Below are positions 23,756 to 36,330 of a stretch of 64,000 nucleotides of DNA, piece by piece; the stretch's first letter is position 1; every line of letters begins with the position of its first letter. The position numbers and the translations under genes are program-made. The notes below the pieces were generated by a model. It had not been told where the DNA came from and searched no databases. It saw only the letters and a program-made list of their open reading frames with translations. The DNA is from Hexactinellida sp. DTS-2022 (lineage: Eukaryota; Porifera; Hexactinellida), in NCBI GenBank assembly GCA_028753945.1, contig JAPNXP010000011.1, positions 3,348,001-3,412,000 on the forward strand. The letters run 5' to 3'.

Positions 23756-24187
23756 CGATGGGCAAGTGACCCCATAAACGACGGGGAATTTTATGTGGAC
23801 AACGAATCTGGTCGCTAAAAGTTGACCAGAACAGGTTTTGAATAAGTTTGCGTCCCGGGAAATAAAAGGCGATTTAGTAGATAGTCGCAAATTAAAAATC
23901 CAAGATTACATCGAAAATATATCCGTTCGTCGTGGCGCCGCGGAAAAATTTGATCATAAAAATTACGTATAAATTTGGTACCTTTGTACAGCGTGTCCCG
24001 AAATCGATGTTAAAGGACCGGATTGTAAGTATATTCATTATAAATACCGAGTGAAATTTAGAGACGTTCAAGACAAACTCCTACATTGGGCACTAAATTT
24101 TTGTGGTAGGGGCGCGTTTAGACAAATGTTTCGCCCAAAACCAATCCAATTATTAATATTTATCTAAAAAACTATTATCTAAAAAAC

Positions 24188-24497
24188 CTGATAATAGGGA
24201 TGCAAATGATCGAGAGCAGGCTGAATGTTCTGTAGCCCAAAATGTGTTGGATTAGGGTAATTTTGAGGTAAGTATTCCAAATCAGACAACTGAGAGGAGT
24301 AATTATGCAGAGGGTTAGATGTAAATAGGGTGTCATGCATATCTAGCATAACCAATTCATCAATCTCATTCTGAGTAAATATAGGAAAATCAGGGTCATT
24401 CGGAGTGTTCCTGAATAAGGAACCAGTGTCTTCATCTATTCTTTCTGTAGTTGTCCCAAAATTAGCATTCGAAAATTGTTTTGACAAGATATGCGAC
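24188..24497 (-). CDS. Mondo/MLXIP-like exon with the DTLFT motif
   Basis: The minus strand has an excellent acceptor (TTTTCTTATACTTTCAG) at 24498, and CAG/GT closes the exon at 24188. It codes about 103 residues. The segment IDELVMLDMHDTLFTSNP followed by GLQNIQPALDHLHPYYQ matches, in order, two landmarks of MondoA/ChREBP downstream of the MCR region: the short DTLFT motif and an xxLQPxLDxx patch. It begins with one base that completes the Lys codon left by the exon at 37236, and it ends in phase 0. The protein family senses sugar phosphates, shuttles to the nucleus with Mlx and activates metabolic genes. Family membership is inferred from motif order; I could not align it. Confidence 0.78.
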
Positions 24498-26135
24498 CTG
24501 AAAGTATAAGAAAAGTGAAATAAAGCACAGTGGTTATATCAGGAAATAGAGAGAAAAATAATGTTGACAAATATTGTATCTTATATCATACATTGAAAGT
24601 ATAATGCGTAAGGAGTACATTCCCAAATTTCAAGTTCATCCATGACCTAGTAGGCCATGGTTCATCCAATGCCCATTTCGTGAATAACTGAATTACTAAG
24701 TGAAAGAATCAATGCATCTAAATTTAGAAACTTCGAAATAATAAATTTTCTTCTACATGCATTCTTTATAACTTTGTTTTTATTACCATCACTACTCATG
24801 TAACACTATTTCTAGTGATTTCGTCTATGGTTTATTCACATAGTTTAACTTCATTTTGAAAGTTATAAAGTTTGTTGTTTTCGCAATTTTTATTGGTCAC
24901 TGTCCGATTCTCAATAAGAAATTCAAAAAATGTCACAAAAGGTCAACGATAAAGTATGACAGGTTATAGAGTAATGTTGTTAGAATTAGTCATGAAAATC
25001 TTAGCTTCCGAAACAGTGCGTAACTTTGAATATTTAGCGATTCCATTGTTACTTTGTATTCGATGAAAATGCATATACTAATTATTCGCTACTTATCAGT
25101 AGTATATCTTAGTTAATACGCAAATGTATGGCAAATATTGTATGAGAACTGAGCACTTAAGGACAATTTCATCAATCAGAGCAATGAGCTATGAACTAAA
25201 TTGTGTTCTAGAATTTGAAGGAAGTTAGTTTTGTGCAAATAGAAGGGTATTTAGTGTATGCTAGAAAAAGTGGTCTAAGGTTTCTATGAGTTATAATACA
25301 AATTCTAATTACATTCAGTAAGCAACTACCCCCTTTACATGATAAACAGTATATTACTTGAGAACTAGACTACTACGAATTAATTTACATGTTCAAGATA
25401 TGTGAGCAATAACCATGGGTTAATAATAAAAGATTGTTAACAAACCAAAAATCTTGTATTTAATTAATTGCAACAAATTACCCAGAACTAAATTTAAGAT
25501 AATGCCATACATCATTTTTGATGATGCAATTCAATTCCCAGCTGTCAATAACCAATATGTCAGTTATACTTTACTTTTGTGTACTTGCAACCCAAATGCC
25601 TAATTCCTATAAACTACAGTTTTAAGTCTCCCTGTAAAGTTTTTGCTTTAATTAAAACAGGATTTCTTAAGCAAGAGTGCGATATACTATGTCAGAGGAT
25701 GCGAGAAAATAAAGTAAATACGGCATATAAATGGTAGATGACCAGGGGAGGTAAATATCTGTGAATAGCCTTATTAGCTGTACAGGAAGTAAACAGGGGT
25801 GACTTAGGGCCATGGGTTTTACTTTTTCCCTAGGAATTATAAATTCAGGAAACTATTTAAATCAATCATAACCAAGTGTATTGGTACAACTACAACATTA
25901 ATTGATAAGACATATAGATTCTATAATGATAAAATATAGGCATTTGTGCTTATGCGTGAACTACGATATACAGGACTATTCACGAGTCAATAGAATAACA
26001 CACCATGGGTTGTTTAAGGTCTGGTCAGTTTAGCAAATTTGATTGGCTGCAATTTGAGCGCCAAAATAGTCTGATTCAAGCGGTAAAACCAATACCATTT
26101 AATTATTGCAAAACTAATATAGAATTTAGCTAGTA
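24498..26135. other. Intronic sequence without recognised elements
   Basis: About 1.6 kb upstream of the Mondo-like exon on its strand. It lacks obvious terminal repeats, tandem arrays and long open frames, so it is one of the least transposon-marked stretches of the window. Confidence 0.5.
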
Positions 26136-27305
26136 CAGTAGAACCTGTTAGTATGAACATAATTAATTGGCGATACGGTGGGCGTGAATATACAGATACG
26201 AAAGTGCGTGCACATGGCCTACTTAATATACGGCCGTGTATGTCACCGAGAAGGCCAAAAAAATAGAAGGCCAGTTTATAAATTTAATTTATAGGATAGC
26301 TATGCCTCCTATTGTTATTATTTGGGTAGTATATGGGGTAATCAACCATTGCGAGTCCAATGGAACCACTTTTGAGAATATCAGATTTGTGGTTAAGCTG
26401 TTTAGGCGCCATTTCATGGTGACGGTAACAATTTATGGTAAAATGAAAAAAAATTCAAATGTCATAAATTTCATTTTCTTCCTACTTTCCAATAATTTTA
26501 TAATAGGAATACTAAATAGGGATATATTTCATACCCCAAAGGCTACTAAATCACAAAATGGCGACATTCTAAAAATTTTTAAAAATTATAAAGCAACCAC
26601 ATGCTAAATTACAAGTAGTATCCGAGTTACAACTTACTATTTTCGTCCATAAAACGTATATAATTGCTGGTTTATCTATATTAATTCTCATTATATATTC
26701 GGAAATGTATACTAAGCATATTAACAAAATATCTTCATTTTCTCGTAGTTCTTTTAAACTCGAATTGTATATTTTGTATATTTGTTGTGTCATCATTAAA
26801 TGGCGCCTAAACAGCTAAAACACAAATCTGAGATTTTCAAAAGTGGTTCCATTGGACTCGCAATGGTTGATTACCCCATATACAACCCAAATAATAACAA
26901 TAGGAGGCATAGTTTATCCTATAATGAAATTTATAAACTGGCCTTCTATTTTTTTGGCTTTCTCGGTGACATACACGGCCGTATATTAAGTAGGCCATGG
27001 CGTGCAATTATCTTCAAAAATGATGTATTATTGAGAATAGCAGAAATATTGTTGGCATGTAATTACTACTAGCTAAATGAATCTAAATATATATACATAC
27101 AAGTGTTAGTGAATACCTGTACTGTGGGGGGTCTGGTGATGCTGATGTACTATTTCGGTCTAACGATATGAATTTCTGGTTAGTATGAACACAATTTTGG
27201 GACTCAAAGGATTTTTAATACAAATGACACCAGTTAATACTAATTTTGGATAAGGTGAACAAATTTTCACGGTCCCAAGGTGTTTATATTAACGAGGTTC
27301 TACTG
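26136..27305. mobile_element. Tigger/pogo-like element carrying a foldback insertion
   Basis: The ends CAGTAGAACCTGTTAGTATG and ATATTAACGAGGTTCTACTG are complementary with few mismatches and flanked by TA on both sides. Removing the foldback at 26213 leaves a MITE of about 380 bp without coding sequence. Confidence 0.82.
26213..26999. mobile_element. Foldback P-type MITE
   Basis: Arms of about 220 bp start CATGGCCTACTTAATATACG and end with the exact complement. The flanks are a 7-bp direct duplication, GCGTGCA. The terminus resembles that of the P element at 43609 (CATAGACTACTTAATACTAT). The element is probably mobilised by a P-superfamily transposase. A second, truncated copy in the other orientation lies at 59224. 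The open frames inside have no recognisable product. Confidence 0.82.
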
Positions 27306-27529
27306 TATCATGTACTGTAGGTTAGATAATTTCCAATTTTTAATGAACCATAATCCAAATAAATCATTAAAAGTATAAGACCAAAGTTTTGTAAAAGTAA
27401 ATACTACAATTTCATTCTATAAAATCTACCACTTATCGATTAAATAATAAATTAAATAAATCCTCCAAATTGAATTTAACGTTCACGCTTTAACTTTATA
27501 CTATATGTAGCTTGATAATTTATAGCATT

Positions 27530-28084
27530 ATGCCAGCTAGATGTTCAGCTGCTAACTGTCGTAGCGATTATGATGGCGAAGAACCTATTCTTATTTTCTA
27601 ATTGAGAGAAGAATTTTCTCAGGAACAAAAGGATGAGTGGAGAAAGATTCTCCATAGAGATGATTGTTATTCTCTAAAGCAAGTCTACCTTTGTGCTAAG
27701 CATTTCCGACCTTGGAAAATTCTCCATACATGTGAAGCTCTACGACTTGAGGACTGGGTGCATATTGTAAGTATTGCATTTCACATTCTTATCTACTCCA
27801 TCGAATTTTAACGGTATCCCTTATAGCTTAAATTATAACTATGTTCTTGGTACTCTCAAATATATTTGGCAACCCATTGCAAAAGTTATGATGTTCTTAA
27901 TGATTTGAAACTTATCTATCAATAATTTGTGTATATTCCTAATTTCCTATTCATTAATTAAGTGGCCTCTCTAATAAGTAAATACTAGCTCATCTTTTAA
28001 TAGGCATATCGAAGACCCGGACTTGTTCATGGTGCTACTCCCACGATACTACACAATTATCCCTCATATCTTAAAACCTGTTGA
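27530..28084 (+). pseudogene. THAP zinc-finger gene remnant, two exons
   Basis: Exon 1 (27530-27766) starts MPARCSAANCRSD and carries the C2CH THAP ligands at residues 5, 10, 55 and 58 (YLCAKHF). This is the spacing of the transposase at 44730. An in-frame TAA at codon 24 breaks it. A consensus donor GTAAGT ends exon 1, and an acceptor (CATCTTTTAATAG) opens exon 2 at 28004 in matching phase. Exon 2 reads PGLVHGATPTILHNYPSYL, the AVPTIF-type box that closes THAP domains, then meets TGA at 28082. The DNA-binding domain is complete apart from the early stop, and nothing recognisable of a transposase follows. It is a host THAP gene copy or a P-type transposon relic. Confidence 0.78.
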
Positions 28085-28123
28085 AAAGCCAAAGCGTATG
28101 ACTTTAATTTGAAGGAGAGTACC

Positions 28124-28260
28124 CAGGGGCGGCGCCAAGGGGGTGCTAGGGGGTGCTACGGCACCTCCTGAAACTGTATTAGCACCCCTAGTAGGGGTGC
28201 TTTGAGAATTCAAGGTGTATTTAGAATATCTTGTATTCAGGTAAAATAGCATTATAACTA
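28124..28260. mobile_element. One end of a hAT-type element
   Basis: CAGGGGCGGCGCCAAGGGG and the following 130 bp match the left part of the complete element at 54589. The right end is absent. Confidence 0.6.
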
Positions 28261-28276
28261 GCCCACTTCAATACAG

Positions 28277-29030
28277 CAGGGATGACAACATCTGGAAACC
28301 AAAAAGCTGGGGTTTGCCTACCTGGAGAGAGTTTTACCAAAGAAAGGGTGAGGTCGAAGTGGAAAAAGTGGGTGAAAAGCAAGAAACTCAAATACATACT
28401 ATTATTTAGAATCTATAATGAATAGAACGATACAAAATCACATTTAGTATGTTTGGATATCTACAATTAGGAAACACTTATCTTTCTAGTTTTATCTATC
28501 AAATCTCTTCCCGCGTATCTCGTATTGACACAATGTATGCAATAATGCAACAAAAACAAATAGCAGAATTAAAAATCGTCAAAGGTTCTCGTAATTTATG
28601 ACATTTTTCTTGAAATTTCAAGGAATTTAATGATTAGGCCATAAAATTTGTAAAATGTGTTGATAAGCTGATTTCACCCGTGGTTGAATGGATCGACATA
28701 TAAACTAAACGAGAAAAAATTTCTGCATCGTATCTAGTATAACAACTCTCTGGACGATGTAGGCACAAGGTCACCCGGGATATTTTTCAGAACTTCCAAA
28801 TTCGTATTAAAAAATATTTTAGTTTCGTGAAATAATAAGTGGGCTAAAGAATCTTAACTAACTTACAAGTATTAGAGTAGAACAGAACTTGGTACTCATA
28901 TCTTTACTAAAGTTATCAAAAAATCCTGTTAATTACTTATATATATCATAAAATCTAAATTTAGAAACAATTTCCAAAAAATCGGGAGTTTGAAAAATTA
29001 GGCGCGAGACCTTGACGATGGAATAAAAAT
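28277..29030. mobile_element. Relic of the CAGGGATGCCAACC hAT family
   Basis: Starts CAGGGATGACAACATCTGG and follows the body of 22851-23755 (AGAACGATA and AATTTGTAAAATGTGTTG blocks). The right end is eroded. Confidence 0.55.
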
Positions 29031-30560
29031 CCAAAATTGCAGCTGTGCTGACAGCATGTTCCTTTGGTGGCACTATATTTTGGTGGTGGTTTATTGATAG
29101 TGCCTCCAATGGGACATGCTGTCAGCACAGCTGCAATTTTGGATTTTTTTTCGCCATGTCATCATCACTATGAAGGTATTAAAATATATCAAAAGGTGTT
29201 ACAGAAGACATCGACCCTTAGAGTGGCGGAAGTTTCCATTTAGTTCACTTCATTTTAGAGATATTCAAGTTTGAGTAGAATATAATAGCTGATGACTCAG
29301 CATTTTTTATGTGAGTGTTGGGTCTTCACCCAACTTCAAATAACCCATTTTAAATATCGAATTCACAAAATTGTAAAAATACATTTTTTTGACGATGTCA
29401 TCATCACCTCAAGGTGTCAAGACTCACTTGTATAGGTGGTACGTGGCATAAGGACCAATTGATAAATTGAAAGTTTGTTTCTATCTTGTATCATCTCTGA
29501 GATTAATGAAATTTAGCTAATTAGTATAAATATTTAATTAATAAATTAATAATTTAACAACATTATTATGTACAGCAAAATAAATAAAGTTCAATTATTT
29601 GCACTTATTATTAATTTAAATCGAATTTCATTATCATATTTGAATTCAGCGCACTCGATAACCCCAATAATCCAATTGGAACCGTCTATAAGTTAAATAC
29701 AAAAGGAATTAAGTATAATAAATTACGTCAGTACATTAATTGTGCAAGAATATTCTCGCGAAATAAATATAATCACTTTATCTGTCGTTGTTGTGGAATG
29801 TAAAATGTTAACGGTTCTATCATAAACCATCTTTAGTTTAATGCCATTCATTACTTATTGATAATAAATTAAATTATTAGTTATTTATTTTAGCAATGTT
29901 ATCCACGGTGAGTTGAGTAAAGTCAACAAATTCCTTATATAAATTAATTTAATTTAATCCATTGTATAGTAATGCTAGAATTAAATAGAAGCCAGCTGGA
30001 ATTTATAAGTTAAATCAATATAATTATCGCAAGTTGAATCACTAGAGTAGGATTTAACAAGTTAAATCAATATAATTATTACAAGTTGAAACAATAGAAT
30101 TAGATTTAACACTTTACTGAAATTGAAGTGTGAGTAAACAAAGAAATTTCAACCCCCATTTATGGCAGAAATTGACCCCTTTATTGGAAAATTTATTCTC
30201 CCATCAGACGCAGAATTTTATGGCGAATCCAAATATGAAATAAAATTTGGGGGTTTAGTAAAACATATTTTGAGTTATGGACCAGACAAATTTTTAAAGG
30301 TGTTAAAGATGTGTCAAAAATTTGTTAACGAAAAATCGTAACCCCAGGTGCAAATTAGACGGTCCCATCGCACCTACATGCCAAGTTTCAGCCCATCAAC
30401 AATTAAGCTCTGGCCAGGTTACCGTCTACGGAGAAAAAAAAAATAATAATAAAAATAATAAAGGCAGTGATTCCAATACTGGGCCACTATACTATAGTAT
30501 AGTCGGCACAGTAAAAAGGCATAAAAGAGGGATAGTTGGAAACCCTGCACAGTAGGGCAA
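29027..30560. repeat. Dispersed repeat with hairpin head and ACTATAGTATAGT tail
   Basis: The left portion is a hairpin of about 125 bp: GCAGCTGTGCTGACAGCATG and complement. The following sequence (CATCATCACTATGAAGGT, then TAAAAATACATTTTTTT) recurs at 34310-34760 and 35975-36330. The right end contains ACTATACTATAGTATAGT and GGCACAGTAAAAAG, shared with the tandem array at 49826. It has no transposase and no clear target duplication. Confidence 0.6.
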
Positions 30561-31229
30561 CATGGCTGAATAAACAAAATTTTTACCATTTTAAATTGCT
30601 AAATGATTGCGATATTCGAAATCAGAACTATTGAAAACCTAGGAATCCGAAATTCAATTACTCTTAACACCAGTGGTTATGAAATAGTTTGTGGTTCAAA
30701 GTATGGTTTCTATTTTATCTAAAATATTCAACATATTTTTATTATATTAGTGACATTTACGTCATCGTCATATGAAAACTACGAATCATATGTATCGGAA
30801 TGTTGTTTGTGAGTGATCTACAATCTACTTGTTTCATTTATAAAAACATTTTGAATTATTCCGTTGAAAATTATAAACTCCTCATCAGAATTCGTAAAGC
30901 TTGTTTCACTAATACATTACAAACAGTGACACTACTGACTACACTTTTAACTTTCGAAACTTATTCTGATCACTGCTGATCAAAGAAGTTAGTCAATGAT
31001 TCAATTAGTGCAGGCCTAAAGTTCAGAAACAGTCAGGAAAGCTATCTTCAAGATGCAATCTTAAATACAGATAAATTAGTTGTTAGTACACCTGAGAAGG
31101 GGCACATTGGAAATATATTTGAGAAACCTCTAATGAAAGATTATATTGCTAAATAAATTATTGTACTATGAATTGATACTTAGAAAGCAAATAGCCAAAA
31201 CATCACTAAAGTAACACTTGGCTCACAGA
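30561..31229. other. No recognisable gene
   Basis: AT-rich sequence without terminal repeats or a meaningful open frame. Confidence 0.4.
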
Positions 31230-31880
31230 GTACGGATTGGCATATCTTCGAATAGATATTTTAAACATCCTGGGGGCATTTTGTAATTATTGGGTATGGG
31301 TGATCGACAGAAAGATAGCGATTGGTGGAATCAGAATGTTTGATTAGATTCAATAAAAATATGACGTGATGATATTTGAACAAAATGTCATTTTGTCTAA
31401 TAATTGATTCTAAATGGGCATATACAGAATATATTATTTTGATATGCGTCAACAATCCTAATGAAGCTATTGATATAATCAGAATAATTGATTGGATTCA
31501 ATGTCTGTAATATGACGTCTCCAAATTTGAAAAATTGTCTTTCATATCCATTTACCTTGGTGATAGAGTAGTGAAATATATCAATTCGGTATATGATGAC
31601 ATCCCTAGGATATTGATTGGGATTATTTATAGTTTTAAATTTTAATAAATTATTAAATTATCCAATGACAAGTCATATTAACTTTCTGAGATTCAACAGT
31701 TTACTTAAAGGGTTTACGAGCAAGTTAGTCTCTATAATGACATACTGTTGTTGTATTTGTCGGCAAGTTTAGTGAAATGTGCCAAAATTTTGTGAAGAGA
31801 AGGGGTCATGCTGATTCAGGGGAAATTGTTACGATATACTCATAAGTATCTTGGCTAAGCATTTAAATTTCCCGGATGTC
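31230..31880. repeat. Inverted partner of the repeat at 1-960
   Basis: The reverse complement of this block matches the left edge of the window in several stretches, including the region encoding DHPYPIITKCPQDV against DNPHPNNTFYVPRM. It is too diverged to define ends. Confidence 0.5.
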
Positions 31881-33542
31881 CAATTTATGGGTACTGCTGA
31901 AAACACGAAGTGTTGCGTCAAGGTTTGTGTGGATAGTTATGAGCTTTTCATTATCTTCTGGAGCGATAGTGGACTTAGCCAACCTCACTAAGTCTCGTTC
32001 ATTGTTAAAACAAACTCTAGCGGCGTTTCCAGTGGAACTTGTTCCTCCATGACAAGAAGGTAAATGAAAGTGATATGAAATTTCCTTTAACAGTAGACTT
32101 CCGGAGTGATTTTCAGGAAAATAGCATACCCTGTAGTTCTTTGTATTTATATTTAGAACCTATTAATGTGAAATCCAACAAGAGCACAATAATAAATCAA
32201 CATGCTAGAATTTTGAAAAAATTTACTAGAGGATTTGGACAAAAAGTGATGCACATACTTTCTATTTAAATCGATATAACGCCGTTAACATGTAAGTAAT
32301 CCTTGTTTATAAACTTGAACAATGACGACTATCATATTAGTTATAAGATCTCAAAATTGAACAAATCCGATTCACTAAACGAAAGTTACATCATTTTAAA
32401 AAAATCGACAAATTTGTTTTTGATGAACCATGGATTACGAAAAATACATATATTTGAGTTATATCTATCACAACTCTGTATTAGTCAAACCAAAATAATT
32501 AAATAGATATTATTTAGTCTAATATCTTCTTTCGGGTATTTCTACGGTGAAATTATAACATTTAGAATTTACAAAAGCAAGTGGCAGGCAAGTGGAGCAG
32601 TTCACTTTTATGCTACGTCATATAACAATTTCTGAAAATTTTGATTTTTTTCAATGAAATCGATAGAGAGTACAAAACCATGTCTAAATCCGAATTTTCG
32701 TGAAATTTGAATTATTTGATCGACCTGTTTCCTCCTGTTACAACGTGTATCAGTTAGGCAGTCTACAGTTAATAATAATCGCGCAATCTGTTCATCGAAT
32801 TTTGAATATGAGAAGAAGTTGGTGACCATTTAATAGTGCGAGCGTCTAAATAATATTTAACTAGCATTACCACCTAAAAACGCAAAGGTAGCTATGGAGT
32901 CGCGGTACATATACAGTAGTAGGATATCTTTTTCAGATGCGTTAGCCGTAACTCGATTGGGAATTCAATTCCAAGAATTATTCGTGATTATTTCAAACCA
33001 TTAAATAGGTTCTTAGCATAATGAATAAAAAGATTAATTGGAAATACATCCCTTATTAAATTTAAGTCTTTCAATTGCATGTCGTAATCAGCATACAATT
33101 GGCAACTAGCTCCACCACCAGCACCGCTTAACGTTAAATACATTTTTGAATCAAATAACGATCTAATTATCCTAACGTTGACATGACTACCAGAAATGTC
33201 CATTCTAGAATTTTAGATTATTCATGTTTTAGGATCTATTTGTAATTTGTTTATTCATTAAAAATTGGACGTTGTCAATATTCTCTTTGAGAGATATCAG
33301 CACTATAGGCCTAGTAACATCAGGAGAATTCGGAGTATGGAATTCGGAGTAATATTTCACGATTTTTGGTTGTTTTCTTGAGGAATATAAAAGCGAATAG
33401 TACTAAACTACGTATTTGTTTAAAAATCTAAGTTGGAGCTTAGCCCCTTGAAGCCAGAAACGATAGAGTGATCCTTGCCCAACTTACAATACCTAATAAG
33501 TGAGATACTTAGTAGAAATTCTGGACAGTTAGAATATTCACG
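31881..33542. other. No recognisable gene
   Basis: Several short open frames on both strands look random. There are no splice-flanked exons I would defend and no terminal repeats. Confidence 0.4.
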
Positions 33543-33616
33543 AGACCACGGTATGAAAAGTTCAAGAGCGAAATTATTGAACTTTAACTGAACGAACTGA
33601 ACGCAGTACTTTTTAG

Positions 33617-33962
33617 CAAGGGCGTCGATCCTGGGGTGGGGGGCAAGGTGGCCATTCGCACTTCCAATGTCAATACAGAGGGGCGAGAGTACAGTTTCCC
33701 CTAAACACCAAAGTTTGTGCAATTAATATTTTTATCTCCCCAAATCAGTAAATACTGTTGCCTTAAATTGAGTTAGTAATATTCAGTGATATTTGAAATT
33801 CCTCTTCAGCACAAAAATTTTTCTTGCTCGCTGAGCACAGCTCGTCTATGAAATCCATATATACTTGGATTATCCTTTTGGTATTACATAGTAAGGCGTT
33901 TCATCCTAATGATACCATATGAGGTTCGCACCCCCGATCTGCTTTTCAAATCGACGTCCCTG
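33617..33962. mobile_element. hAT-type MITE
   Basis: The ends CAAGGGCGTCGAT and ATCGACGTCCCTG lie between flanks CTTTTTAG and CTTTTAAG, seven of eight identical. It splits a dispersed repeat (33543-34040) that also occurs at 8397. Confidence 0.78.
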
Positions 33963-34179
33963 CTTTTAAGGGATTCACCTTGAACGAAACGAAGGAATGC
34001 AAACAGTTGCCTGAACAGCAGTAGAACGAACTGAAGAAGTTTGTTTATAACTGAAATAATTCCCCAATAGTATCCACAGTTTATGGAAATTCGTCTAAAT
34101 AAATTCCTTTTCATTGAATTTAATTTAGTTTAATCCATAGTATATGAATAGTATACTATTAAATAGAAGTAAGCTCAAA

Positions 34180-34760
34180 AGTTCAAATTAGACGGTCAAT
34201 CCTTACCCACGTTCCAAGTTGCCAAGCCAGGGTACAGTCTACAGAAAAATAACTATTATAAGAAAAAAACCGCAGAAATTAGAAAAACATACCAACATTA
34301 TCTAAAATTAAAACTGTGCCGAAAGCATGCTCCTCTGAAGCCACTAAATTTTGGCGGTTGGTTGATTGATAGTGCCTCCAAATGAAATGCTGTCGGCACA
34401 GCTACAATTTGGGATTTTTTAGCCATGATAGTATCACTATAAAGGTGTTAAAGTATTTCGAAAGGTGTTTAGAAGGTAACGGCCCTAATTGTGTTGGAAG
34501 TTTCCTTTAAGCTCATTTCATTTCATAGCAACTTTAGTTTGAGGATTAAAATAAAGGTGATGAGTCAACATTTCTCCAGTAGATGTTGAGTGATAACTGA
34601 ATTCCAACCAACATACTTTCGAAATATCAAATTCACAAAATTGTAAAAACACATTTTTTTAGTCATCATCAAGACCCATTTGTAGTTGTGTTACGTGGCA
34701 TAGGGATGAATTGATAATTTGGAAAATCTTCTATCATCTCCGAGATGAATGATATTTAGC
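34180..34760. repeat. Second copy of the hairpin-headed repeat
   Basis: It repeats AAATTAGACGGTC, the hairpin (GTGCCGAAAGCATGC and TGCTGTCGGCACAG) and CATTTTTTTAGTCATCATCA, in the order of 29027-30560 but with the tail segment first. Confidence 0.6.
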
Positions 34761-34915
34761 TATTACACGTAGTAGAAATGTTCATTAAAATTAGAAATAA
34801 TTTATCACCAATTTCAATGTCAACTTAGATATATTAAGTTGTATTATTTGGAATACAGTAATTAGAAATTAAACCCTGCGTTGGAGTGGGGTAGAAGTAT
34901 AAATAGAAAAAACAA

Positions 34916-35193
34916 CAGGGGCGGCATACCCGGTACGGCAGGTGCGGCGAGCGCCGAACCACTTTAGTATTACCAGCTTTGCTATACCATCTCTGTCTGT
35001 TCGAAAGAAACAATTCCTTGATAATTTAATGATTTTTATACCAAGGTTGCAAGTATAAATTCACGCCTAACACATGTAATGGAGCGGCCTCGCCGAACCA
35101 CATTCGGAAAACTGGTGCGGCGTCGACGGACCACATTCAAATACTGTAAAATTCTCCGCCGTACCACTTTTGAAAGGACGTTTGCCGCCCCTG
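34916..35193. mobile_element. hAT-like GC-rich MITE
   Basis: The ends CAGGGGCGGCATACC and TTTGCCGCCCCTG enclose a body of repeated CGCCGAACCACATT-type motifs. I could not match the 8-bp flanks. Confidence 0.55.
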
Positions 35194-35329
35194 AACCAGT
35201 TTCACTTTCACTTTCAATTAAATTTCAAATAACTTTCAGTTTCAGCTTTCACATTCCGAGCAGCTTGGGGAAAATATACCTTATTATTTAATTAAAAATG
35301 AATTTTGCTACAATATCTAGATTCAGAAC

Positions 35330-35846
35330 ACAGCCTCCAAAAGGATTTTTGAACAATAGGAATTATATTCTAGAGACAATATACCTCAAGTAGCGTATTA
35401 ACGGCTGCTTAAACTACTTTGCAATGACTCGAAATATCTCGTTATACATATAAATATCATAACATCATAGCATTGTGATTTTAAATGTTTTTTATCGAAT
35501 AGCCATAAAGAGGTATAAGTGCCCGTGGCACAAGTGGCACTAATGGCGTGGCTGATCTCAGTAAAAGTAATCGTAATGGTAAAATTAAGACCGAGAGTAA
35601 TTCGATCATGAGGAATTCAAAGGTTAAATCAGAATTAGTATATTCTAATTGTCTCATAATGATGTGAAATTCTATATTTAATTAGCTCATTAATTAGTTA
35701 ATGAGTTTAACACCTCCAAAAAAACACAAATTCAATTTTTTTAAATAAATACTTTATGTTGAAACATCTACAAATGTTATTATCCCTCTAGAAGCTGGAA
35801 TGTATTAATACAAATTATTGTTGTTCATATAAATTTGGCCGGGTAG
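35330..35846. mobile_element. Tc1-like MITE, diverged
   Basis: The right end AAATTTGGCCGGGTAGTC and the internal GTGGCACAAGTGGCAC block identify the GCCAAAAGTA family. The left end is eroded. Confidence 0.55.
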
Positions 35847-35849
35847 TCT

Positions 35850-36330
35850 ATAGTATAGTCGGCACAGTAAAAAGAAGAAATTATTTCAATACTGGCCAAC
35901 TACATAGTGGTCGTCACAGTGAAAAAGAAAAATGCTGGCGGAACAGGCCGAACTGCTATAACATTATATAATTCCGTCATGCCATCATCACTATAAAGGT
36001 GTCAAACAATTTCAGGAAGGTGGTTAGGAGGGTAAATATTTTTTGCGGTGCTTCCAGTTTCCTTCTAACCCATTTCCTTTTATAGTTATACTAGTAGCAA
36101 TATAAAGTGATGAGTGAGCATTATTCTCTACATGCAGGGCGAACTCTAAACACTAATTAATACTCTCGAATTTTAGTATTCACACAATTGTAAAATACAT
36201 TTTTTTATTATCACCTCAAGGTGTAAAAACTGATTTGTAAAGGCGTTCGTGCACTAAGGGGGGTAGGTAAATTGGACCTTTGTTTCAAGCTTCCAGCATC
36301 ACTGAGATAATAAATAATTACTAAATCTGT
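35850..36330. repeat. Third copy of the hairpin-headed repeat
   Basis: Holds TATAGTATAGTCGGCACAG at the start and GCCATCATCACTATAAAGGT further on, as in the copies at 29027 and 34180. The hairpin itself is missing. Confidence 0.5.

Larger units (their letters stand above)
19010..23990. repeat. Large interrupted inverted repeat
   Basis: 19010-19450 (GGACATGCTGG through the GAGTGACCCCTTG region) reappears in reverse complement as about 22690-22850 plus 23755-23990. The right arm is split by the insertion at 22851. The centre holds a Tc1-like MITE and the elements at 21267 and 22055. The arms are related to those of 14071-16962, so both are probably copies of one long-arm foldback family. Confidence 0.65.
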
